This document shows, in pieces, positions 25,201 through 35,680 of a stretch of DNA of 64,000 bases. The notes below the pieces were generated by a model, which had not been told where the DNA came from, searched no databases, and saw only the letters and a list, made by a program, of their open reading frames with translations. The position numbers were made by a program, and so were the translations under genes. This DNA comes from Strongylocentrotus droebachiensis. Taxonomy: Eukaryota; Echinodermata; Echinoidea; Camarodonta; Strongylocentrotidae. The stretch covers positions 186,001 to 250,000 of the forward strand of contig JAVYIG010001041.1 in NCBI GenBank assembly GCA_035222895.1, in the 5' to 3' direction. How positions within the stretch are numbered: position 1 is the stretch's first letter; every line of letters starts with the position of its first letter.

Positions 25201-28200
25201 CTTTTTCTCTTTCTCGTTCTGCTTTTAAAGTTCTTATTCTTTATCATTATTCGTATTTCTTTATTATGTACTTATTTATTGCTGTTTTTAAATCACAGTC
25301 ATCTATTTAAACCACGGGAAGACGGAATACCTACAGTCACCCAAATACCCTGCTCAATATGACAACAATCTCAACCTCATTTGGCATGCGATCGCTCCAG
25401 CGGACCACCAAGTTGAAGTGCACTTCGTCGATTTCTCAGTCGAGACATTTAGGGACTTTCTCTCTCTATACGAGGGGCGGACATCTGAATTTGAGGAATC
25501 CACGCTGAGAAGGCACAATATTTCTGGAATATATTCACTAAACTACATCACAATTCGTGGCCCCTTTATCTGGATTCGATTCACGAGTGATGGCGGATCA
25601 CAAGGGGGTTATACATACAAAGGATTCAATATTTCGTTAGTTGCTACTCTGGTGCCAGGTGAGTACAAGATCTAACAAATGTAAAACTGTATCGAAAGGT
25701 GCATGAAAGCATTTCCTCTTTATATTTCTTTCTTTTTGTGCTTACTGCTTTGAAATTTCAGTATGCGATGGAACAATAACTGAAATTAGTCCAATATAAA
25801 TTGTTATTAAATTGCGTGCAGCTTAACTAATATGTTTTGCCGACTTATTGATCTCTTGATGATTAAAGGAAACCTCACCCCAATAAAATAACTTTATATA
25901 TTCTAAGAAGTGTATTATAAACTTGCCCATTAGTGTACAAGGTTACACACCAAAGTGCATGAGAGAAGCATGAAGCAAGACTAATATACAGTTTCTCAGC
26001 ACGACATGAGCATCGCCATTTTCTTGATAACGTGACGTACTATGTGAAGTCGTTATCAAGTAGATGTTTTCAAATTTATGGACGCTTCCTTCCAATGTGT
26101 GTGCGTGGTGATGAAGCATTTCATTCACCTGATATTATCCTTTGTATTATCCTTCTTCTCCTGCTATCATTGTTCCTTTTTGAAAAGTAAAGGTTTTGTT
26201 ATTGATTTAAAACGTCTTTCCAACTAAAGCTTGGTGCATGATACACGTATCACTCCAACTGGTACGTCACATTTTCAAAAAAATGGCTGCACCCATGTCA
26301 TGCTAACAGGCATCAAATCATGCCAAGAATGTCTTCATTTATTATGTATTTCTCTTGTACATTTTCGTAAGGGGTTTCGTACATCAACGGGCATATTTTT
26401 TTTGTTTGGGGGGTGAGGTTCCCTTTGAATATATCTCGAACTACTGTGCCCCTGCTTGATATGATAACATTATCAGTTTAAAAGGTCCTCGTATCCAACG
26501 CTTTCCCCCACCCGAACACACACATACATACCTCTTTAATTATGTTGTGAAGGAACATGCATAATGACGGGTATACTGTAACTTACTTGCGAATTCTATT
26601 CGTCGTATGATCATATTTAGAACATCCAGCATTCTCTGGTAAGGGGGGGGGGCAAAAGTCTGGAACACACACACACACACTTACACACCCACAAACGCAC
26701 ACACGCGACCACGACCTCACATATACCCCTCCAAAGAAAGTGTTCACTGTTTCTCTTATCTTTTCGGGTCTCAATTAGTTGCGTTGCAGAAATGGGGTAC
26801 ATTTTCTATTTTATACTCGACTTGGTTGGCTTTGGCCAGACAGGCACAACCCCCCTCCCCCCCAAGCCCCCTCCCTAAAACCTCTTTGCTATAATTGTTT
26901 CCGATAACGTTGCATTTTATTTTCTAAACGTTCAAAGTACCAACAACATTGACTTCGACGACGAATCCAACTACAACGCAAGGGCAACCTAGTACACATG
27001 CGTCAACGAGCGTCATACCTTCTGATGGATACGACACATCGGACCCTCTGACACAAGCTTTGAATCCACCACCTGTCAACGAACGACCTCTGCCAACCAC
27101 TGTGACTGCTAAGCCTGCTTCTTCGTCAACAAAAGTTGTATCAGCTGCGAAAAGTGAGTCGAAAACAATTGGCACGTTACACATTCGGCGTCATTTTGTT
27201 TGTTTCGTTACCTGCGCTAATCAAACCTGTCAGCTGAAGTAGTCTAGACAGGAAAAACCACAGAAATATCTGCCCAGCTCAGTTAGCAGTCACTTTTTGT
27301 CCATAATGACTCTCTTGTGGTGCGAAAAACATCACATTTGATGACGCAGTCCTACGTACAAAAGATGGCACCTCGTATGCGGGACTCAATGCGAAAGGAG
27401 TGAATGTTTGTGCCTGCATGCAAAACACACGGGTCGACACAGAACGGCGGACCCTGTTCGTCGTCTCACTGCCGAATGGACATTACAAACGTGACGTTAG
27501 TGATTTTTTAACAATGAGCCGACGACGTTATGTATCATCAGCAAAATGATATGAAAATAGGACCAACATGTTCCCTGTGAAAGATCTGCAATAAAAATCT
27601 TTCATTATTCCATATGTTTCTATTCCTGAGAAATATCTGCATTGATATGCTCATCGGGAAGCACAATCCCATTAACATGATAACATGATAAACCTGTATC
27701 CGTTGTAATCTACTTTAGCATTACAATGTTTACTTTGTCACCCTTACAAATTGACATTTATATCTGCCTATATAGTTCATTTTGATTCTCTCTCTCCCTC
27801 TCTTTCTAATTTGCATGTGAATCTTGTAGAGAACCCGAGGTCTCATCGGCCGGTGTTGGCAATCTCCTTAGTGGCAGTGGCAGTTATTTTGTGCGTGTGT
27901 GTTGCTGGATACATCAGATGGAGAAAAAGGTGAAGATAGTGCGAGGCAATTTTTTTGTCCTGAAAATTGTGTAGTTGCGTATCTGCAATATATTAGTCTT
28001 GTGTATTTCACACCTCATGTTTCGTTAAATTTGAAGTTTAAAAAACCAAGGCCCGTGTCTTCATATGGAATTTTAAGGAGCGAATACAAAATAGCGTTCC
28101 CTCTCCAAAACAAATGAAACACAGTCGTATGCATATGTTCCCTTTATAGAAACATCCAATCGTTTATTATTATTTGTACGCAGTTATAATAAGTAACACT

Positions 28201-29822
28201 TTATATCAAAGCGCATAAAGACTAGATGTTTCATTTCCTATACCTGTTATCATACCAATAGGTCATCATCTAAACGGACCCCTCCCCAGGTATTACATGC
28301 TGACAACAATGGTACGGGAAACAGCCGAGACTCCAGATCAGTGAATCACCAACCTTTTACTCCAGATCTCCTCACAAGTCACCATGCTTCATCGAGTAGG
28401 CCCAACACATACATGACATCTGAAACAATTTGTCCCAAACCGGAGCCTTTTCTGGACAACGAATATGAGGAATTCGACGAAGATCGGAACCGCTCCGACG
28501 GTGGGATGTCTGTACCCTGCAACGAGCCGCGTGAGAACCGTATATCTAGTCCAATTCCAGGTCCATACAATCATCTCGCCGCAAATCCAGCCCAGGGAAA
28601 GAATTGCGAAGAATATGAAGAAGTGGATGAAGCTATCTCCAATTATGACACACGCGCGACATTAAATAGAAATGACTTCAACAACCCTGTTACGTCACCT
28701 GATGATGCCATAGAAACGCCTGCATATTTCACGCTTGAATCCCGAGTTGCGGATGATGAAGTTGATAACTTTGCTGATTATCAAGAAGTTGGTGAAACTT
28801 CCTTTAACGGACCTGACGTTGCAGAAAGCTCCGCAAGGGAATTGCAACGCAGATGTCGAACACGACAGTGCCTGAAAAAATCACCAACGCCAGTGAATGG
28901 CGAATCTGGAATGACTGAACTTGATGATGAATTCATCAATCAATACCAGAATGATGAAATCGCCCCTCAGAGTGATACGGTAGACCGGGAGCTTGGATGG
29001 AATCGCTTGACAAACAGACAGAAAGATACCGGTGAAAGTATGGACAGGAACGTTACTCTCAATGATGATGAAGAATATGATTCACTGAACTTTAGGTCGC
29101 CCTCGGACTTAAAATCACGGCTTTCAAAGAGATCTCTCCAAAGTTCATTCGGACAAGCAAATGAAGAAACTGGGAAGAATGTATACGGTGCTTTAGATCT
29201 TCAAAGACCCTCGCATCTGTCTGACCCGGCAAATGACACCATGTATAACGACAACGTGTATGGTACTTTAACTGAAATGGAATCTGATGTAGACGGGCGG
29301 GCACCAGAAACCCGAATGCTCACAGGTGGGCAATTAGGTCCTTTGGAAAATAATGGCCGAAAAGACAGAGAATCGAAATCTGAAAGCTGTCAAGATTTTG
29401 GAAAGAAAGGTGCTAAACAACACAGTGGTCACGTTGAAAAACATGGTAGCCGCCGACAAGGCAGATGTGTTGCACCCCGAACGTCGACAAAGACGTTGAA
29501 TCCAGCGAAGATGCCTGGGAAAGATGACATACCATATTCTGCGGATGAAGAATACGAGAAGAAATCAAATGCACATATTCCTGAGACTGAAGGCGTCTAC
29601 GAAAATCAGTTTGGCCTGCAGATTTCGTTGGATGAGGAACAACCCATCTATGAGAATACCGGTGGTCTTTCCAGCGGTGCCTCTGAAACTGAAGACGATT
29701 ACGCGAACTTGGACTATAGAAATGTTGGCAAGGAGGAAGCTTATGATGCGATTGACCAAAATATTCCAGAGCCGTCAGCTCCTACCGAATTCGATTCGAT
29801 CTATAGCAACTGCACTTACTAA
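13177..29822 (+). CDS. Gene B: complete seven-CUB transmembrane receptor, 11 coding exons
   Basis: Exons: 13177-13273, 16881-17222, 18039-18386, 19362-19712, 20499-20840, 22746-23096, 24306-24647, 25299-25658, 26938-27153, 27830-27929, 28262-29822. They sum to 4410 nt, 1469 residues plus stop, with no in-frame stop. All junctions are phase 1 except the last (phase 2). Predicted protein: signal peptide 1-29, seven CUB modules 33-844, Ser/Thr/Pro stalk 845-916, membrane span about 925-945, cytoplasmic tail 946-1469. Ten introns have AG acceptors; nine donors are GT and one is GC (after CUB6). CUB modules normally mediate extracellular protein or carbohydrate binding; ligand here is unknown. The tail offers SH2 docking sites, so signalling through cellular tyrosine kinases is inferred. 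It lies between paralogues A and C in the same orientation. Confidence 0.83.
13607..15753. mobile_element. GC-rich nested foldback element in intron 1
   Basis: Outer ends are inverted copies (ttgccccgaaaatgtgttta on the left, its near inverse at 15727-15753). Inside are further hairpins: 15060-15130 against 15215-15300 (core gttcgccgtcgagcgattta) and 15441-15479 against 15677-15717 (core gaggcccaggtcataaatta). The base composition differs sharply from the surrounding intron. The matching intron of gene C is uninterrupted. No transposase-like ORF; family not recognised. Confidence 0.6.
15530..15597. mobile_element. SINE-like 3' tail with (ATT)n
   Basis: A GC-rich hairpin (ccttgaggaccttgcaaggt) leads into gcgctatataagaat and an ATT repeat, a layout typical of retroposon tails. 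It is nested in the foldback region. Confidence 0.35.
16881..17222 (+). CDS. Gene B exon 2: CUB1
   Basis: 342 nt, phase 1 to 1, after TTAATTGCAG and before GTGAGT. Key blocks: KSPNYPKNYFNNANVWWNV, APKNCRIMLHFSDFSTEEN, VREGWTSDYSRST, GSFLWVRFTSD, YRGFEAQLS. Only one cysteine (NCR) is present. It is most similar to the first CUB of gene C (46456-46797). Confidence 0.85.
17223..18038. other. Gene B intron 2
   Basis: A CT-rich tract follows the donor, then a block starting near 17510 that is repeated in intron 3 (from about 18475) and in gene C introns (47820 and 54405 on). It marks the exon-plus-intron unit that was duplicated. Confidence 0.6.
18039..18386 (+). CDS. Gene B exon 3: CUB2
   Basis: 348 nt, phase 1 to 1, after TGTTACAG. 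Reads LNREGTEILTSPNYPRAYY, NNIDAIWQVVAPVGYRV, VHEGRTSNYSRSTLRAS, GSYLWVRFTSD. No cysteine at all. More than 90% identical to CUB3, so they are recent tandem duplicates. A sequon (NYS) follows the EG.TS motif. Confidence 0.87.
18387..19361. other. Gene B intron 3
   Basis: The first ~560 bases repeat intron 2. Bases 18951-19145 are a partial copy of the dispersed repeat found at 5790-6173. The rest is AT-rich and featureless. Confidence 0.55.
19362..19712 (+). CDS. Gene B exon 4: CUB3
   Basis: 351 nt, phase 1 to 1, after AATGTTACAG and before GTGAGA. It differs from CUB2 at about ten of 116 positions (for example Trp for Arg in EGWTS and an extra residue near the end). No cysteine. Confidence 0.87.
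19713..20498. other. Gene B intron 4
   Basis: Contains an AAT/ATA-rich simple-sequence region (about 19862-20240). No exon or recognisable element. The ORFs here are low-complexity. Confidence 0.6.
20499..20840 (+). CDS. Gene B exon 5: CUB4
   Basis: 342 nt, phase 1 to 1, after TTGACGCAG and before GTGAGT. Blocks: LTSPNYPEPYENNIDIIWYV, APAGYRVLLRFSNFTTEE, SRSTLRASLFG, GSHLWIQFTSN, GFRALLHA. One unpaired-looking cysteine sits in VIVCGGWT, where other modules have VHEGWT. Confidence 0.85.
21463..21625 (+). mobile_element. Possible SINE or retroposon fragment
   Basis: A moderately GC-rich block starts 'aatgggtacccggtaggaag' and ends 'gcgctatataaat', a tail motif also seen at 15560. No clear RNA polymerase III boxes were identified. 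Confidence 0.3.
21630..22445. mobile_element. GTGCTAA-rich repeat element
   Basis: Both ends are packed with agtgctaa/ttagcact motifs in both orientations. The right end has a ~105-bp direct duplication (22200-22306 and 22329-22432). A perfect hairpin with 19-bp arms lies at 22149-22199 (core tgtgtagaacaggtg). A 138-codon minus-strand ORF (21760-22176) crosses the interior; its C-terminal half looks protein-like but matches nothing recognised. Confidence 0.5.
22746..23096 (+). CDS. Gene B exon 6: CUB5
   Basis: 351 nt, phase 1 to 1, after TTGTCACAG and before GTAAGT. Blocks: LTSPNFPSSYDNNIDVVWHV, APSGYRIMVHFSEFNTEYN, VYDGKTSKYQSSG, GAYLWIRFTSDN, GFKALLM. The VYDG motif is the most canonical CUB signature in this gene. 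No cysteine. Confidence 0.86.
23097..24305. other. Gene B intron 6
   Basis: No exon. The right part (about 23935-24186) looks like a LINE 3' end. Confidence 0.5.
23935..24186 (+). mobile_element. LINE-like 3' end fragment
   Basis: AT-rich sequence that begins near 'ctagcacttgtgctaac' and finishes with 'aataaactcaaactcaa', a repeated-pentamer tail common in CR1/L2-type non-LTR elements. No ORF remains. Confidence 0.35.
24306..24647 (+). CDS. Gene B exon 7: CUB6, GC donor
   Basis: 342 nt, phase 1 to 1. Blocks: SSPNFPADYDNNIDIALQV, APSGYRVHVHFRHFETEGN, IYEGWTSDFSRSMLRAS, GSYLWIRFTSN, GFQALL. The exon must end at ATACCAG because the other exons end at the same codon. The next bases are GCGAGT, so the intron is GC-AG. 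The usual Trp of the second strand is replaced (IALQV). No cysteine. Confidence 0.8.
24648..25298. other. Gene B intron 7 (GC-AG)
   Basis: AT-rich with a pyrimidine-rich 3' end. Nothing else seen. Confidence 0.6.
25299..25658 (+). CDS. Gene B exon 8: CUB7
   Basis: 360 nt, phase 1 to 1, after AAATCACAG and before GTGAGT. Begins VIYLNHGKTEYLQSPKYP and continues NNLNLIWHAIAPADHQVEV, LYEGRTSEFEEST, GPFIWIRFTSD, GFNISL. It is the orthologue-like partner of the partial CUB at 1-238. No cysteine. Confidence 0.85.
25659..26937. other. Gene B intron 8
   Basis: Aligns with 239-1734 of gene A, including the TTAA foldback element, shorter here, and a CA tract near 26665-26700. No exon. Confidence 0.6.
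25867..26424. mobile_element. TTAA foldback MITE, copy in gene B
   Basis: Same position and orientation as 439-1174. The left flank is TTAA; the right flank has decayed to TTGA. 558 bp, so ~180 bp have been lost from the interior. Confidence 0.66.
26938..27153 (+). CDS. Gene B exon 9: Ser/Thr/Pro stalk (72 residues)
   Basis: 216 nt, phase 1 to 1, after GTTCAAAG and before GTGAGT. Starts VPTTLTSTTNPTTTQGQPST and includes ALNPPPVNERPLPTTVTAKP, the longest stalk of the three genes. Rich in Thr, Ser and Pro; likely O-glycosylated spacer. Confidence 0.76.
27154..27829. other. Gene B intron 9
   Basis: Aligns with gene A 1855-2825 minus the hAT-like MITE, and shows the intact target site at 27349-27356. 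A CT tract precedes the acceptor. Confidence 0.6.
27830..27929 (+). CDS. Gene B exon 10: transmembrane segment
   Basis: 100 nt after TCTTGTAG. Encodes KNPRSHRP, then a 21-residue span VLAISLVAVAVILCVCVAGY plus I, then RWRK. Ends at GTGAAG in phase 2. Confidence 0.84.
27930..28261. other. Gene B intron 10
   Basis: 332 nt, conserved with A and C. No element. Confidence 0.65.
28262..29822 (+). CDS. Gene B exon 11: cytoplasmic tail
   Basis: 1561 nt, 519 residues and TAA at 29820-29822. Twenty-one tyrosines. YxN sites: YQND, YENQ, YENT, YRNV, YSNC. YxxL sites: YNHL, YFTL, YDSL, YGAL, YGTL, YANL, two of them after acidic runs (NDDEEYDSL and TEDDYANL). No two YxxL motifs have the 6-12 residue spacing of a classical ITAM. 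Three residues are missing near 28497 relative to A and C (FDGAVGG against SDGG). Disordered composition, no globular domain seen. Confidence 0.88.
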
Positions 29823-30138
29823 CCATGATAATATACCAGTCGCACCGCCAAACGAACACAAAAAACAACTCCAAATTGACCGATTCTTGGCTATTCGGGG
29901 TGATGTAGGTTTTTGTTCTGTCCCATCTGGTCACGTCATTGTAACTGAGGTAGTGAAGTTTAAGGACAACACAGAATCAATAAGTCATTAATAACTTCTT
30001 TCATATAAGGTTTTTATAGCTAAATGGACATACAGTTTGGGAGCCGCTCAAGTGTGTCATCTGACACGATATAGGTTCCTTCATGCACCCTGGGTACCTT
30101 GTCAGCACGCAGACCTTGACGTTGTGCAGTTAGACCTT

Positions 30139-30296
30139 GGGCCCGTTGCACAAAACCTACCATTGATGGTAACTTTGCCATCAATGGTAACTACCATGGA
30201 AACCTTGATTTTGATTGGCTGTTGAGCCCTATTAACATGGTAGTTGCCATTGATTGCAAAGTTACCATCACTGGTAAGTTTTCTGCATCAGGGTCC
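30139..30296. mobile_element. Hairpin MITE, gene B flank copy
   Basis: Counterpart of 5123-5280, with gggcccgttgcacaaaac at the left and gcatcagggtcc at the right. Confidence 0.7.
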
Positions 30297-31185
30297 GTGT
30301 CTTGGTGATCACATACAGTTGCATGCCTCACCTCTAGAGTAAGGTTTGCCCCGGGGTTTGCCAATGATGTGAAAATATACTTCAACTCACACACGCACAA
30401 ATCCGCACGTGGACGCGCCCATGCACGTTTTTTTGCATCAATGTTTCTGCAACTATGAGTTTTTTAAAAATATATAATGGAGTGTATTAATTAGTGTGTA
30501 TTGTGAATAACTGATTGTAGTTAACATTGTGAATTATTCATTGTACAAAATGAAATTACACCCTTTGTCTGATGTTATGAATAATTCGATGTCCATTGCA
30601 CATTTTCAAACTACCAGACTCTGTGATAACCTTTGTATAATTCTTTAATGTACATTGTAATATGTGACGATGTAAATACGCAGTCATTTTATCTATGAAT
30701 TTTTAAGTCACGGCCTTGATCTTATACATACGGCCTAATATCATGGCCACCCGGTGGCCACCATTCTTATTAACGAAAAGACATATTTAGCCCTTATGCA
30801 TTGTTTAATAAGAGAGTAGAGTTTAAGGTACATAAAGTTATGTAACCTTGTTTGCATGTTTTTTTAATCGACATTATTTTTAGTGCATAAATAAAGGTAC
30901 AAGGAGGAGCCCCTCATCTGCCACCCTAATGTTTTAATCAAAATTAATTGGAACTATTAATTATTAATGAACGGATAAATGTATAAATGTAAATTAATGT
31001 ATATATTAAAAAAAAAGGAAAATGTGTGCTAGAAGAATCATGACAATATGAGCATAATAAAGCGGAATAATTTTCACAAGGAAAGGTGGATGTGACAAAG
31101 CAAAAAACAAACATTCCGACATCAGTGGAATCACGTAGTTTCGTATTTACATGAAAATGATATTTCGAGTATTGTAATAATATAT

Positions 31186-31477
31186 CATGGACAAAGTCTC
31201 GACTAAAAGACTCAAATATTTTGGCCACGTCCTACGAATGAAACCCACAAGATACCCCAAAATTGCTGTTGAAGGAAACGTCGCAGGAAATCGACCCAGA
31301 GGCCGTCCACCCAAAAGATGGCTTGACTGCATCTCAGAGGACTGCAAAGCAAGATCCATACCAAGGCTGATAGATGCATCAAGATTGGCTGCAGACAGAA
31401 AGACTTGGCATACCATCACCATACAGAAGCCATCACGAGGCCCCAGGCCTGCGTGGACGGCATAAGTCAAGTAAGTC
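31186..31477 (+). mobile_element. 5'-truncated LINE fragment, gene B only
   Basis: A 92-codon frame (31187-31465) contains RLKYFGHVLRM and RPRGRPPKRWLDCI, the typical C-terminal segment after the reverse transcriptase in many non-LTR retrotransposons. Ten-base direct repeats AATAATATAT flank it (31176-31185 and 31478-31487), and genes A and C lack the insertion. The 3' end reads cataagtcaagtaagtc, a short repeated tail. Not a host gene. Confidence 0.78.
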
Positions 31478-31966
31478 AATAATATATAACTTATAATGCG
31501 CCAAGTCTGTCAAAAATGTATGTAATCGCTAAAATTGGACTGTGTCTAGGTATTTTTATTCTCCATGTGTGCATCGATGTATATTGCTTTCTGAAAGAGT
31601 TCAAATTTGGTCACAACAGCGCAGTTTAAAGATCTGTCGACTGATATGCCATTTTTTGTTAAGATGGTGTTGAAGTAAGAAACATTAATGTAAAGCTAGA
31701 GTAAGCATAGTGTTACAGATACATGTAGGTAGGAAAAGGACCATAGCGATATATTGATATTGTTGGCTTTTTTTTTTTTTTTTTTAATTTTCATTATCAA
31801 GTAACAAATATTAATTTGGTCAATAATTAGTCCCTGTACTAATGCGCAAATAAAGAGGAAAGGGTATTTCACCAATACCATATACAGTACCAAGCTGTAA
31901 TGCAGAACGTGAAGAATGCAACGATATAGGTAAAATGTCTGCTGTAGATAATTGTACTCCGGATCA

Positions 31967-32116
31967 GGACCCTATTTCATACAACTTGTTATAAATTTAA
32001 AAAATGCTACATTTCTATGACAAATTTGATCTCAGCCAATCAAGTGCCACAATTTCAGTAGCTTATAACAGTTATTGTAACTTGTTATTGATAAAAAGTT
32101 TTATGAAACAGGACCC
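31967..32116. mobile_element. Second hairpin MITE, gene B flank copy
   Basis: Counterpart of 7007-7154 with the same ends. Confidence 0.68.
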
Positions 32117-32125
32117 GGAAGGCTT

Positions 32126-32735
32126 TTGTTTACCATCGTGGATAAGCTTCTTCATAGAAAGGTATATTTATATGTATATCCTGTAAGACAACACAGTCCG
32201 TCTGACGTGTCATGAGCCAACAGTTCGTCTGATTTCTTCTGAGTACCACCCGATAACAAAACTAAAAGGCTCCAACTGATCAAAAATTCAGTTGGACGAT
32301 TTATCATCCGTTCCAAATCTCACATTCACATAACTCACATTTTCAAGGCATTGCACTGGTTACCTATCAGGGATACACTTTAGTACAATATACTTTCCCT
32401 TATTTTCAAACTGAAGATTGACCAGGCACCAAGTTGCTTGTCGGATGTAACGAAGACGAACATAACGGAAAGAAGACCAAACCTGGGTCTTCGATGAGGG
32501 ACCGTCCAGGAGTTTCGAGAAGTTATGACTAAGAGATCGTGGGGTGACATATCCTTTTGCGCAGTCGCCCCGCGCCTCTGGATTGACCTCCGCTCATCAG
32601 GTGTTCATGCATCAAGTCCAGCGCAGCAATCGCAATCTTCGGCAAGATCCTGAAAACTTCTCTCATGAGCAAAACCTGCATTTCAATGTTTTTAATCATA
32701 GTTGCGAAAAGATATCAGTGCAGTTTATCTGATTT
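32126..32735 (+). mobile_element. Decayed LINE reverse-transcriptase 3' fragment (shared with C)
   Basis: Interrupted frames read LHWLPIRDT, APSCLSDV and AVAPRLWIDL, resembling the conserved LHWLPI..R and APRLWNSLP motifs at the end of CR1/Jockey-type reverse transcriptases. Gene A runs across the site with none of it (7163); gene C has it at about 62784-63338. Stops and frameshifts throughout. Confidence 0.6.
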
Positions 32736-35680
32736 TATTATATCGAATTATTGTATTGCATTGTTGTCATGTTGTAGTTTGTACTTTCTTGATTTGTTTG
32801 CGGCTTAGATGCAATTATATTGAAGCAGAAATGTATACGGTGTACAAATGTAACCTTCTAATTCTTCTAATGCAAATGAACTGTATTTAGCCAAATTAAA
32901 GCATTTATTACCCCCAAACCTATTGTTTCATAGTTATATATTACGTTTTCATGTATTAATGTATCGAAAGGAAATGGAATTGCAACTATTCTGTTCATCA
33001 TTTTCAAAACTTTTTTACTTTTCAATCAAATCTTTTTTTCAGATTCACAATCTCATCAATCAGTATAGTTTCAATTTTCGCGCCCCTTTTTTTAACCCTT
33101 TGTTTTTTAATCTTATTTTATGTAAAATGGCATGTTTTTTGCGAATTTATTTTAAAGGATCTCATTAAAGACGGATTCTAAAGAAAGGAAAAGAACAATC
33201 GTGTTCAATTTTAAGAATTTACTAAAAATAGATAGTATATACCAAGGCAGTGGAAGAATTCATCGTTCACTTTCCAGTCATTAAAAGCCCACCACTTTCA
33301 AAAAAGGGGATCTTATAGTTTACATCTTAATATAAAACTTTCGACAACCCCTGACTCACTGAAAGTCATCCGAATTTACTCCATATTAAAATAAATGTTT
33401 TCTACGAATACATGGACAATAATTTACACTGTCGCCAGTGAGCTGGAATAATTTCTTTTTTCTCCTTTCTTGAAATGATCGTGACAATAATATTTATTCT
33501 CAACAATAACATTCATAATTATCTTCTCAGAACTTTATTCTTCAATCTATATGACTCTTTAGATTGATCAGTAACCTTCTAGGAAGATATGAACTTTTCA
33601 ATGAAAAATAGCCCATATTGACACTATCGTTTTATGAAATGAGGTGAAAATACATAATTCCGTACTTATGGGCACGATACGAAAGGGAGAGGCTGAAGAA
33701 ATAAACACATACACCCCTGTAATGACAAAGCTCCGTTAGTTTTTACCGTGGCAGAGTTTCAGAGTACACATGATTCACACACAGATAATGTATACTTGTC
33801 TGTGGAACACATGATGTAAAACCGAAAGACTGTAAGCTTTGTTTTCACCATTAGTAGAGGCATGTTTCCAAAATAGCCATAAATGTAGCAACCATATTTT
33901 GCATACATTAACGTCTTCATAAGGCGGGGTTAGGGTTAAGAATGGGGTTAGTGTTGTCTCTTTTCCTAGAAAATGCCACTGCTACACTAACTTCTGATTA
34001 AATCATGCCTATTCTGATTAACGATGTTGTCATCAAGGTGTCCGTCAAGGAAAAGAGCCCTCTATAAACAGAATTTGGCCAACTTGGTTTCAATTAGTTG
34101 CAACATCTTTTGTTGTTGTGCTTTTCCAACAAGGTAATGTTCGCCATAATATGCCCAACTTGAATCAACTTCTAATCAACGTATCTGCCTGGGAGCATCA
34201 AAGAGCGCCATCATAAAACTCGCTTCCAGTTGCCTTTTTTTCGTGGACAATGTCTATTGTTTCCGGAATGGGGGGAAACATATTCCATTGAGATTTGTCA
34301 AGATATTCATTTTCATATACCATTACATATGACCTATAAGCTTATAGTTCAATAAACACTTCAGTTTCTAATTCGGTTTATTGCTTCATATTTCACATAT
34401 TTTAAACATTCTGCAATGATGTTACAAAGTAAATGGCACAAATAACCGTGGATTCTATTAGCAGAAAAACAGAAAGTGAGTCCCTCATATCGATTTGTTA
34501 AGATGCATTAAGTTGAAAAGGCTGAACTAAGTAGAAGAGTGAACTTGGAGTGGTCTATGGTGACAGCTGAGCGTGTAAGTTATAGGCACAAAAGGGAATT
34601 AGTTTATAATTGTCGTTATGATAGAGGGAAGGAGCAATTAATGTCAATCGCAGTAACAACATTTGTGTTTAAAAAAGCACTGTTAGAGTCACCTTCCTGA
34701 TAATAATTTAACAAATTTACATCATTTAAATAATTGATGTAAATTATGAATTAGTTGGAATACTAATCCCCCCAACCCCCGACCTCCCCGTGTCAATATT
34801 GTGTTAATGAAGGGTAACCGGCCTGGAAAATAAATTTCCTCGAACAAATAATTACATGTACACTCAATACATTTTGAAATCATAAATAGCAGCACCCAAT
34901 ACTAATTAGAAATAATAATAGATAATGTTATGTGATTACATGATACATGTCAACGAATATACAATGATGATAAATGTATATGACATAACATTGATATTTG
35001 CGGAAATACATGATTATCGGATCTACAATACTAAACATTATTTTGCAAAGCATTACATTATAAAGAACTACAGTACAATGAATTATAATACAACGAATTA
35101 TATTACGATATACTACGATATGATATGGATACAAGAAAACTACTCATTAGCTTGGAATATATTTATGGATAATATAATTAATCATAAAATATGTGGTAAT
35201 CAAATATGCTTGATCATGGAAGGCGAACTATGTACAGTTTCGATTTAGATTCAACTAAGAAGCATATAACTAACAAAAGGCCCGATCAGTGATAAGGCAT
35301 CCTATTTTTGTACAATTATAGAGAATACTTTTTTTACGGAACCTCATTTTACGATGTGTGAGTTGTCGTACGAAAGAGAATTAAACTTGTTACAGATTGA
35401 TTACACATTTAGGGGAGCCTTCCAAAGTTGCGACTGTGCCCGGACGCGTCGGGGCGCCATGAATAGAAAGGTAGCGCCTCAAGCGACGCATTTAGGCGCA
35501 AAGGGGCGCAAAGGGGCGCAATAGTCACCCTCACCTGATTCTTGCATACGAAAAGAAACTGTCTATTGTTGGTATAAACCCGCTCTATTCTTCTTGCGCC
35601 CTTTTGCGCCCTACCAGGCTATGGAAGATTATCTCTCCCGTCATTGTTCTCGCTCGTGATGCGCGATGCACAACGGTACA

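Larger units (their letters stand above)
29823..35411. other. Gene B 3' UTR and flank
   Basis: Aligns with 4803-9690 of gene A up to about 35250 and with 60761-64000 of gene C. Holds the two shared hairpin MITEs, a B-only LINE fragment (31186-31477) and a LINE-like block shared with C (about 32126-32735). No conserved gene. Confidence 0.62.

Noticed and set aside
28262-29822. Classical ITAM or ITIM in the tail
   Set aside because: YxxL pairs are not 6-12 residues apart, and no YxxL has the V/I/L/S at -2 needed for an ITIM.
31187-31465. Host gene encoding a basic RPRGRPP protein
   Set aside because: It matches a LINE C-terminal segment and is bounded by target duplications absent in sister copies.
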